From Sinohyriopsis cumingii (taxonomy: Eukaryota; Mollusca; Bivalvia; Unionida; Unionidae), in the NCBI GenBank assembly GCA_028554795.2, contig CM068825.1, positions 96,093,451 through 96,157,450 on the forward strand: 64,000 nt of DNA, given 5' to 3'. Positions 34,330-43,200 of the stretch are shown here, one piece after another (the first letter of the stretch is position 1; each line of letters opens with the position of its first letter). The notes beneath the pieces were generated by a model. That model ran no database searches. It saw nothing but the letters and a program-made list of their open reading frames with translations, and was not told where the DNA came from. A program made the translations under genes and the position numbers.

Positions 34330-36030
34330 TTATCATATTTGAATTTCTTCACTGTCATGGTTCTTCTGCGTTAGCTTCCTCTGCCTGTCTCGCTATTCTG
34401 AATTTCCCTACTGGTTTGGGTATTCTACTTCTGCTGTCTCCGTGATCTCTTTGTGTTGGAGAGGGGGCACTCTGACGAACAGTGCCCTTTTTCTTGACAT
34501 TATCAGGTATCTTTACTTTGTCTCACCATTCGCCTGTCTTAATTGTTGCTTTTCTTTGACGCTGCGGACATTCTGGAGCATATTGTCATTATCTTGACAG
34601 ATATAGCAGGTATATTGACTGTTATCTCTAGTGGAAGTCTTGTTCGAAGTATACTTTCGGATGATTCTCTGTAAATCGCTAAAGAAACGTGTAGACGGTT
34701 GTGGCTATACCACCTTCGCAGATTAAAAAGTAAATGATTGTATTCTTATAGAGGAAGGGTCTCTCAGTATATTGGGAGAAAGTGTATATTCCAGTCTAAT
34801 AAAAAGTGTAATCATCATGAAAAGACCACACTTTTCCAGTTAGAAATTAGAAGAAGTCAAATGACGACGTCGACTTTCTGCATCACCTCTTCCACAGAGA
34901 CCTGTTGGCAAAGTTTCTGGCTTGAGATTTTTTAAAAGACATGAGTAATCGGGGGTCATCATCATCTACCTCCACTACAAGACAGAGATAGTCGATATCA
35001 TCCAAGGAAGAAAGTCGTTGGGAGCTCATGAAGTTTATGTTGACACTCGACCTACACATTAAGGTACTTCCCAAAAATGTCGAACGATAGCTTACAAGTA
35101 CATCGTGGAATTAACGAATGCGGGTTTCAAGTGCCAGAAGAGAAATCAGCGGTTTTCATTACAGATTTATTTTAATCATTGCCAAATGAATTGAAACGAA
35201 AATACCAAGCTCAAGATCACGATCTTTATAGACTACCCATTACTTTGAAGACTCCAGTGAGGATCCAGTTAAGTACACCTGCAGAATTAACTTCTTCAAA
35301 ATCTTGGACAAAATTCAACACGTCCAGCAATCTAACGATAACATGACCGATGGAAAAGATATTCTGCACATGACGCACGTTTCACCTACAATAGGCAGCG
35401 AGCGACACAAAACAAAAAACGTTTAATCAATGGATTAGCCTCGTGGTGCAAAACAAAACCATCGTCCAGATTAACAATTGTCAAAAGACCGTGCCATCGT
35501 AGTTGGACTAACGTATGCTGAGAAAAACGATACAACAGAATAGAAAAGATCAAGGGGGAGCATTAGATGATCGCACAGAGATAAACAAGGAAGAGAAGCA
35601 AACTTCTTTTTGCAGCAAGCAGGCATTTTCCAAAAAGTCCGTGTGTGGACCTCGCTAAAAGTATGTTAAAAGTATACCTCCAAGTCGCTCGTGAAGCATA
35701 CATGTTTCAGGCGGAAAATACATTCACGTTTATCATCACCACGATCTTTTCGATGCAATTGCAAGTATCATAAGATTTCTCAGACACAGTCGCTATTTCT
35801 AAACAGTCATGAGTGCCATATTCATTGCGGAGAAAGATTTCATGGCTATCTAACCTCTATGTCTTGCATTTTTGATGGAAAAGAAAGAATTCATTGCTTC
35901 ACTTGCAAACGAACAGTCGGTAGTCCACTCTGTTACGAACAACATCGCATGAAACAATTCCATCAACAGAAAAGCACTTGCGAATTATTGTGCCCCACCT
36001 GTGAACATCTTATTTGAAAAAATAAACAAA
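34330..36030 (+). mobile_element. Old Polinton fragment E (zinc-knuckle gene and polymerase N-terminal part), heavily broken
   Basis: The left part (34330-34720) resembles the minus-strand zinc-knuckle gene. The right part (about 34820-36030) resembles the N-terminal portion of the polymerase gene up to the Cys-rich region. The order and orientation match copies A and B. Many breaks, no inverted repeat seen. Much older than A. Confidence 0.8.
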
Positions 36031-36599
36031 AGTAAAAGGTTTTTCCATGAAGGAAATAAAGTAATGTTTGTGACCACGTCAGTGAATTCGGTCATAGGTT
36101 AAAAGACACGACGATAGACTCGATAAGTGTTGAATGATCCGAACAAGGTTACTAGGATACGTATTGATTTTATGTTTGTTCTTTTACTTCGAATGTTCAC
36201 AAGAGATTGGATGGAATTAACATCTCTAAATTACTGAAGGAAAGTTTTGTTTACCGTATATACTCGTTTATCAGTCGAGTCAAACTGTAAATAACAAAGA
36301 TCCTGATCTGCCGTAGCATAATGCGCCTGCAGATCAGGGTCTATGTTGTTTGTTCTACTGATAACCCCTAATAAATTGAACAGGCGCAGATCTGTCGATA
36401 CATTATGCGACGTCAGATCTGCGTTTGTGCGTTTGAATTGGACTAGTCTTATAAGCAAATAAAAACGGTACTCTTTAAGGTGGGGTTTGAATGGAGTCGA
36501 ACAATGTAGTCACAACAAAGATAGCGCATTAAACTTTTGCATCATCCAGTGCATTGCATCTTGGTTGAGAAATCCGTCATCACCCCAATCCTCATAACA
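36031..36599. other. Spacer containing a possible MITE
   Basis: No gene seen. The candidate non-autonomous element is listed separately. Confidence 0.5.
36244..36478. mobile_element. Possible MITE or foldback element
   Basis: Imperfect inverted ends (TTACCGTATATACTCGTTTA on the left; the reverse complement of the right end begins AGTACCGTTTTTATTTGCTT). Internal inverted segments share CAGATC and GCATAATGCG/CATTATGCG. About 235 bases, non-coding. Target duplication not resolved. Confidence 0.4.
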
Positions 36600-37888
36600 T
36601 AATGATGTCAGAGAGAGACCATCACTTTTGTATTTTTGTATAAATGTTTCAAAAACTTTGCTGAAAATGAATTTATCACCGGACTATCACAAAATAGTAA
36701 CACAATAAATGTCCTTAACATAGACTACGAGTTGTTTATATGGAACCACTGTTTTTTTTTTACTATCCTAAATAAACACACCCCCATACGCATCAAAAGA
36801 ATTAAACGATCAAAACAACCAGAATGGTATACTAATGAAATCGCAGAGGCACAACGCAAACGAAGCTACTATCATCAATATAGACTTTACAAGCTATCGT
36901 TTGTGGCATAACAAAGTCAAATTAATCACTGTAAAACACAAACACTCCTTTTTCAAAGAAGCCATTACATGAAACTTTGATATCAGATCCATCTATAATC
37001 ACTTACGAAATCTAACTTCAACGAAACCTGCACCTCTAGCTCCATGTGAAATTTTAGTTGATGGTACTAGTTATACTGATGAGCGCGATAATGCAAACCA
37101 ACTGAACCATTATTTTACTAATATTTCACAAACGCTTGACAGGTCTAATCATACAGAGCCTGTTTAGACAAACTTACTAAATCTGTGAATGAAAGGGTAC
37201 CCGATCATGTTAGTTTCAGTATTCCTTTAATAACAATAAATGACACTTGATATTCTCAATAAATTTGACGCAAACAAATCGGCTGGTCTAGAGGGAATTC
37301 ACCCCAAAACCCTGAAAATGTCGACTTTATCAATCTCAGAGTCGTTGAAAGAAATAATTAACTTTAGTATCACTTCCTGTAAATTCCTGGAGTCATTGAA
37401 GTTTGAAAAAGTATTCGTAATTTATAAGGGAAATGAAAAGAATGACCCATCCAACTATCGAACCATATCTGTTCTATCCGTACTTTCAAAAATTATTGAA
37501 AAGCATGTCAGCAAGCATATTTTCAGATATCTTGACAAGTACCAACTCCTCCATAGATCACAATCAGGTTTTCGACAGAATCATTTATTTCAAACTGCAT
37601 TGACAAAACTTATTGACCAAAGGCTACTAGCAGTAGAATCAGGCGAACTTACTGGCGCAATCTACACTGATTTTTTTTTAAAAAAAAAACATTCGATTTA
37701 GTTGACCATTCAGTGCTCATTAAAAAACTTTCAGCCTACAAGTTTTCTCCAAACTCAGTTGCTTGGTTCACGTCGTATCTCACTAACAGACACCAGGTTG
37801 CTTGCACGGGTAAATATATACCCGCACCAAGTCATATCTTAAGTGGTGTTTCTCAAGGATCTATATTAGGGCCTCTTCTTTTTTTACT
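36600..37888 (+). mobile_element. LINE reverse transcriptase, 5' part (interrupted by Polinton B)
   Basis: A decayed non-LTR retrotransposon of CR1/L2/Jockey type. The first recognisable part is the linker before the polymerase (LNKHTPIRIKRIKRSKQPEWY). Then come reverse transcriptase blocks: NKSAGLEGIHPKTLK, YKGNEKNDPSNYRTISVLS, QSGFRQNH and GVSQGSILGPLLFLLF. The frame changes near 37680-37710 around an A-rich stretch. No endonuclease domain is seen, so it is 5'-truncated, as LINEs often are. Polinton B cuts it right after the FLLFI block; it resumes at 58350 with NDIAL. Confidence 0.85.
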
Positions 37889-37894
37889 ATTTAT
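37889..37894. repeat. Target-site duplication of Polinton B, left (ATTTAT)
   Basis: ATTTAT precedes the element tip AGTAGTTAATG and is repeated at 58344-58349. Confidence 0.93.
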
Positions 37895-38337
37895 AGTAGT
37901 TAATGGGGATCTTATAGGGTCTATGGGATTTATCATTACAGACCCCCTTGGGAACATATAGGGTCTATGTAAATTTAACATGGAGAAAAATCGTGGGAAC
38001 ATATAGGGTCTATGGGAATTAACATGGCCAAAAACCCTGGGACAATATAGGGTCTATGTAAATTTAACATGGAGAAAAATCGTGGGAACATATAGGGTCT
38101 ATGGGAATTAACATGGCCAAAAACCCTGGGACAATATAGGGTCTATGTAAATTTAACATGGAGAAAAATCGTGGGAACATATAGGGTCTATGTAAAATTG
38201 AAACAGGGAGGGTCTCTATTTTTTTTAAAAAAAAATAAAATAAAAAAATAAAATAAAAAATAAAATAAAAAAAGGGTAGGCAATTCAAAGACTATCTCTT
38301 TTCGAGAAATATGGCTGGCCCTGAAAAGGGCCTTTGG
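37895..38337 (+). repeat. Left terminal inverted repeat of Polinton B
   Basis: 443 bases, matching the reverse complement of 57901-58343 with no difference I can see. The outer part is a tandem array with the core CATATAGGGTCTATG between TTAACATGG-type spacers; a unit of about 88 bases is repeated. An A/T-rich stretch follows, then the shared inner block with the histone-type stem-loop. Confidence 0.95.
38290..38337 (-). terminator. Histone-type 3' stem-loop with U7-like element (B, left end)
   Basis: Minus strand: CCAAA, GGCCCTTTTCAGGGCC (38332-38317), AGCCA, then TTCTCGAAAAGAGATAG. About 22 bases after the stop of the gene at 38355-38585. Confidence 0.75.
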
Positions 38338-38354
38338 TTTATGTTAATATGCCC

Positions 38355-38585
38355 TTAACATAAAGGGCATTTGCGACATCTTCTTGTCCTCAAACTTCGT
38401 CTTACAGCAGGGCCATACATCAGAGTCCTCTTGAGGCAACCTTGTCTCTCTATATAGACTCTTCTTATCCACAGGCTGCTGCTGGTCCTGTGGACAACGG
38501 TCCACTTGGATCGGACATACATGAGCATGTCCGTCCTGAACATCATTGTTGACACAAGGGTTGAAGATTCAACGTCGGTCCACAT
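38355..38585 (-). CDS. Small basic protein (end gene 1), 76 aa
   Basis: It starts MWTDVESSTLVS at a true ATG and ends CRKCPLC. It is Arg-rich in the C-terminal half (LKRTLMYGPAVRRSLRTRRC). Homologues with clear amino-acid conservation occupy the same place in copies A and C, so it is likely coding despite its size. A TATAAAT box at 38637-38631 (minus strand) lies about 50 bases upstream of the ATG. The transcript would end at the stem-loop inside the inverted repeat. No known domain; the basic character would suit nucleic-acid or protein binding, but this is a guess. Confidence 0.7.
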   Translation of the reverse strand: MWTDVESSTLVSTMMFRTDMLMYVRSKWTVVHRTSSSLWIRRVYIERQGCLKRTLMYGPAVRRSLRTRRCRKCPLC

Positions 38586-38630
38586 GTTGAGGCTCCGAGA
38601 ATAGGTGAATCAATGCACTGAACTGCGCTT

Positions 38631-38756
38631 ATTTATAGGGACAGGTAGGATTGAAACGGATTGAGTTCATTCACCAATCCGAACACGCGTTACAAAATTC
38701 AGCCAGCTGCATCCAATCCGAAGAGAGCAGTCTGTGACGTCACGTAGTCAATATAG
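38631..38756. promoter_or_regulatory. Divergent promoter of left-end genes in B
   Basis: Minus-strand TATAAAT at 38637-38631, CCAAT motifs near 38674 and 38712, CRE TGACGTCA at 38735-38742 and an AATATAG TATA-like box at 38750-38756. The plus-strand box is 54 bases before the ATG at 38804. Confidence 0.65.
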
Positions 38757-38803
38757 ATCTGCTAGCGCTTGTGTGCAGTCAATCTATGCGACAGTGATTC
38801 AAC

Positions 38804-39388
38804 ATGACGGAAACTCAGAAAACGATCCAATGGGGTACACCAGCAGGGGAGACCGCCCAAGGGAACCCGGACTTACTTTCAGAAGAGGTGAATTGGGATT
38901 TTGTGGATTTTCTCTCCTCGCAAGAATTTGTTCCGGAACCTTCGTTACCTTCTTCATTACCGCAAGTGGAGAATTTTAGACAGAGACAGAAAGAAGAATT
39001 GGAGAAATTTATGCAACGACAAAAAGAAGCGGAACAGGCTTTTCTCCTGCAGCAACAGCAACAAGAAGAAGAGGTAAGAAAAAAACAACAGCAACAGCAA
39101 GAAGAAGAAGTAGCAGCAAAGAAACAAGAGGGTGAAAATCAAACGGTCACGGTACTGTTGGACATTTTAGCGGAGTTAAGAAGTCTGAAACAAATGTATC
39201 AGACTTCTTTATCACGACCGAAGAGAATACGACCTTCCCGAGCTAAACACGTCAACCCTGTGACTAAGCCTACCGTACCACCCTTAGTGATTTCAACCCA
39301 ATCATTATCATCATCATCAACATTACGCAGTCCAGAAGTAGGCCTTGGCCGTGGCAAAGGCATAAGGCAGTTAAAATTGATTGCTTAA
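38804..39388 (+). CDS. Gln/Glu-rich coiled-coil protein (end gene 2), 194 aa
   Basis: Residues 1-50 are acidic and hydrophobic (NWDFVDFLSSQEFVPEP), which resembles an activation-domain composition. Residues about 55-110 are a Gln/Glu/Lys coiled coil with Gln runs. Then comes a conserved NQTVTVLLDILAELRSLKQ helix, a basic RPKRIRPSRAK cluster that could be a nuclear signal, and a Ser/Pro tail. Homologues occur in copies A and C. A regulatory role in the nucleus is inference; no named domain is recognised. A CRE and TATA lie upstream and a histone-type stem-loop 22 bases after the stop. Confidence 0.75.
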   Translation: MTETQKTIQWGTPAGETAQGNPDLLSEEVNWDFVDFLSSQEFVPEPSLPSSLPQVENFRQRQKEELEKFMQRQKEAEQAFLLQQQQQEEEVRKKQQQQQEEEVAAKKQEGENQTVTVLLDILAELRSLKQMYQTSLSRPKRIRPSRAKHVNPVTKPTVPPLVISTQSLSSSSTLRSPEVGLGRGKGIRQLKLIA

Positions 39389-39410
39389 ACTCACCCCTAC
39401 ACCAATAAAA

Positions 39411-39455
39411 GGCCCTTTTCAGGGCCACCCACATATCTCGAAAAGAATTACAATT
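39411..39455 (+). terminator. Histone-type 3' stem-loop with U7-like element (B, gene 2)
   Basis: GGCCCTTTTCAGGGCC (39411-39426), ACCCA, then ATCTCGAAAAGAATTAC. 22 bases after the stop at 39388. Confidence 0.8.
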
Positions 39456-39677
39456 TCAATTTGCCAATAACTCAAAAATAAACCCCACCCATTTTACCCT
39501 TATAGTACGTGTCTGTGTATGAGTGCGTGAGTGTAGCTTCTTATTTTAAAATCAAAACTCAAAGACTCTTACCTTATATCATTCATTTATTCTTTTCTCC
39601 ATTTTTTACAATCCAATTCACAATTCACAACTCAACACTTTAATAAAAAGTTCATTGATTTCTTCTTTTCTCCTTGT
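39456..39677. other. Convergent spacer between gene 2 and the zinc-knuckle gene
   Basis: GT-rich and AT-rich sequence without an ORF. On the minus strand an AATAAA lies near 39591-39586, about 90 bases after the zinc-knuckle stop, suggesting ordinary polyadenylation for that gene. Confidence 0.5.
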
Positions 39678-40115
39678 TTAGTCTTTCTGTTTTTTGAATT
39701 TCTTCACCGTCACACTCTTTTCCTCTTCTTCCTCCTCGCTTTCTTCCCTTCTTTTTTTCTCCTGTTTCTTTTTCTTCACCTGTCTTCTTTCTTCCTCAGA
39801 AGAATCCCTCTCTTCTTCTGAAGAATCCTTCTTTTCTTCTGACTCCTCTTGTTTCTTTTTTGGGCAATCTGGAGACCAATGTCCTTTTTCTTTACAATAA
39901 TAACAGGTATCTTGACTTTTGTCTTTTTTAGCTCCTGTTTTTTGACGGTCTGGACACTCTGAAGACCAATGCCCTTTCTTCTGACAGATATAGCAAGTAT
40001 CTTGACTTTTATCTCGAAAGGAAGGAGAGTAGTCCGTAGGATGGTCTGAAGAGAATTTTCTAATGACCCCTCGCAAAGCTCTGACGAAACGTTCCATCTG
40101 GTTAGTCTCTTCCAT
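39678..40115 (-). CDS. CCHC zinc-knuckle protein, about 145 aa
   Basis: The first ATG after the TATA box is at 40115 (MEETNQMERFVRALRG). A longer frame upstream would need a GTG start that lies too close to the TATA. Two Gag-type knuckles follow, CX2CX4HX4C, at residues about 41-54 and 71-84 (CYICQKKGHWSSEC, CYYCKEKGHWSPDC). The C-terminal half is a repeated Ser/Glu stretch and a Lys-rich tail. It would bind single-stranded DNA or RNA. It is divergent from polymerase B, so a role in replication or early expression is plausible. Conserved in A and C, and in old fragment E. Confidence 0.8.
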   Translation of the reverse strand: MEETNQMERFVRALRGVIRKFSSDHPTDYSPSFRDKSQDTCYICQKKGHWSSECPDRQKTGAKKDKSQDTCYYCKEKGHWSPDCPKKKQEESEEKKDSSEEERDSSEEERRQVKKKKQEKKRREESEEEEEEKSVTVKKFKKQKD

Positions 40116-40169
40116 CGTTGTGCTCGGCTTGAGAGTGAAATGAATAGTGAAAGGACAAGACACACACCC

Positions 40170-40202
40170 TTTTATATACGCTGGTCTGCTATGACTATAA
40201 AG
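40170..40202. promoter_or_regulatory. Paired TATA boxes between zinc-knuckle and polymerase genes
   Basis: Minus-strand TATATAAAA at 40178-40170, about 55-60 bases before the zinc-knuckle ATG. Plus-strand TATAAAG at 40196-40202, 54 bases before the polymerase ATG. Confidence 0.65.
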
Positions 40203-40249
40203 TAGTTCATGGTGTTTGAACTTGAGTCATTTGACTTTTTGCTTTCAAG

Positions 40250-43200
40250 ATGAAACGATCCCATTCATTCGAGAAGAAAGAAGAAGAAAGTAAGAGGCAG
40301 AAACGTGATCTATCGCCTCGTACCAGGGCTGAAATATTGACACAAATTCATGTCAGTGATTTTGAAGAGGACATGAGTGAACCAGAATCCGAACCCTCTA
40401 AACCAAGTCCACCACCCTTAGTCAACCCTGAAAAGTACTATTCCATTCGAGAGACGGAAAAGCGTTCCTCTAGAAAATTTAGAACCACGGCTTACAAATA
40501 CACGGTGAAGTTTAAAGATTTCAAGTCCGAAGTACCGTTAGAGAAAGCAGAAGGGTTCATCACCGGAGTGTGGGATTCTCTGCTCACTGCACTCAAGCGA
40601 CAATGTCAACCCAAAGAAGACGATCGCTTGAGACTTTCCATACAACACGACGGTTTGAAATCCCCTGTTTGGATCGAGTTTAGCACCCCTGCAGAATTGA
40701 CCGCTTCCAAAGTCATGGACAAGATTCAACACGTGCAACAATCTAATGACCAGTTTGACATCACCGATGGAAAAGCCACATTGGACATGACCCATGTCTC
40801 TCCTCCTCAAGGGACCGGACGCAAAAAGATGTTATTGGTGAACGACCTTCGCAGCATTAAGCGTAGCCTTGTCCAAATTCACAATCCTCATGACCAGATG
40901 TGTTTAGCCCGTGCCATCGTGGTGGGACGAACCTATGCCAACAAGAACGACACGGTAGAATGGAAAAGAGACTGGGAGAACATTCGACAATCGGACCGAG
41001 CCAAACAACGAAGTGAAGCAGAACTCCTGTTACGACAAGCTGGCCTGTCCAAAGACACACCCTGTGGCATTCCTGAGATGCAAAAATTGCAAGATGCCCT
41101 AGCTCCACGATACACTTTGAAAGTGCACCCTCAAGAAGTGCGCGGGTCTCTGTTGTTTCGAGGGCAAGATTTTAAGGACGGAAAATACATTCATGTTTAT
41201 CATCACGATGACCATTTCGATACCATTACCAGTATCACCGGATTCCTGGGATACGGTTATTACTGTGAGAAATGTGACCATGGTTATAATAATCGAGAGC
41301 AACACAAGCATTGTGGATCGAAATGCTCAGGATGTTTGGCCTCTTCACCCTGTCTGAGCGAAGAACCAGTGCCTTGTTCCACTTGTCTGCGCACGTTTGT
41401 CAGCCCTACCTGTTACCAACAACATCTGAAAACGCAAGGTTCACAGCAGAAATGTGCTTGTCAACTCCTGAGATTGTGCCCTACGTGTGGACAAGGCATA
41501 CGTACCAATAGTACCAAGGCACACGTATGTTCAGGAAAAAAGAAATGTCACATTTGTCACCACATCGTGGACTTGGAACACCAATGTTACGTGCAAAAAT
41601 ACCAACCCCCACCAGAGAAAGAGGACGGTCACAAGAAGAAAGGCAATTTCATCTTTTTCGATTTCGAATGCATGCAAGAGACTGGCATTCACATTCCTAA
41701 TTTCTGCGTGGCTCATCGAGCGTGCGAGAAGTGCATTCAAGAACCTATCTTCAGTCATTGCCCTCACTGCAGCAAGATTCCTGGAGGGCGTGAAAAAATC
41801 TTTCGGTGGCCAAACACGTTAGCCGATTTTGCCCAATGGGTCTTAGACCCCATCGACAAGACGTGGAGCCAAGAGGACATCGGACTTTACGGAGATTGTC
41901 ATCGTCATGCCACGGTGATGGCTCACAATTTCTCCGGATACGATGGACAGTTTCTTCTCAGATACTATACGGAACATGGCACCGAACGTCCTAAAGTGAC
42001 TTTGAACGGAGCCAAAATCATTTTCATGCGAGTGGGACAAGTACAGTTTAAAGATTCGATGAGTTACTTGGCCATGCCTTTGAGTCGAATGCCTAAAACG
42101 TTTGGAATGACAGAAATGGCTAAAGGGTACTTTCCACACTTTTTCAATACGGAAGCCAATCAACACGCCGTTCTACCCCATTTACCTGAGGCTCACTATT
42201 ACGACCCCGACAACATGCGTACCGAACAACGAGAAGCTTTCTACGCTTGGTACCAGGCTCATGCCTCTGACCCCTTCGACTTTCAGGAAGAAATGCTAAA
42301 GTATTGTCGTTCCGACGTGGACATTTTACGGCGTTGCTGTGGAAAATTTCGAGAACTGTTCATGGAACACGGAGGGGTCGATCCTTTGAAAGAAGCTTGC
42401 ACCATTGCCAAAGCGTGTTCCTTAGTGTATCGACAACGATTCATGCCTGAAAACACCGTGGCTGTCATCAGCCCTCAAACGACCCACTATGTCAAGCGTC
42501 AATACTCGGTCAAAGCCCTACGTTGGTTACATTACTTGTGCGACAAGGAAGACAAGTGGATTCAGCATGCCCGCAACGGAGGGGGCGAAAAGACCATCGG
42601 AACGTATTCGGTCGATGGCTGGGACTTAGAAAACCCCAAGATCGTGTACGAGTTTAACGGTTGCTTATTTCACGGATGTCCCGTTTGTTATCCTGACCGT
42701 GGCACTAAAAATCAGTTTTTACAACGAACCATGGAAGACTTGTACCAGGACACTTGTCAGCGGCGCCTAAAGTTGGAACAGGAAGGATACCAAGTGGTGG
42801 AAATGTGGGAACACGAGTACGATCACCGTATGAAAACCGATCCCGAGTTTAAACGCCTCGTGGAAAGTTACCAGTTCATGGACCCGCTGAACCCGAGGGA
42901 TAGTTTGTACGGAGGAAGGACCAATGCCACCTGTTTGCTGTACCAAGCCGACGAAGAGAACGGAGAAGAAATCAAATACTTGGACGTGTGTTCGCTGTAT
43001 CCCTACGTGTGCAAATATTGTCGCTTTCCCGTAGGGCACCCGCAATTGTTCACGGAACACATCGACCTGGTCAACCTTCGACAATACGAAGGCTTGATCA
43101 AGTGTAAAGTTTTGCCTCCCACGAACCTATACCATCCCGTCTTACCTCACCATTGTCAAGGCAAACTGATGTTTCCTTTGTGCCGTACTTGTGCCGAAAC

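Noticed and set aside
37895-38230. CRISPR-like spaced repeats in the inverted repeat
   Set aside because: The units are contiguous tandem repeats with shared spacers in an animal transposon end; no cas genes.
38064-38288. 74-residue Phe/Tyr-rich ORF present in both inverted repeats of B
   Set aside because: A reading of the A/T-rich part of the repeat; not kept in A or C.
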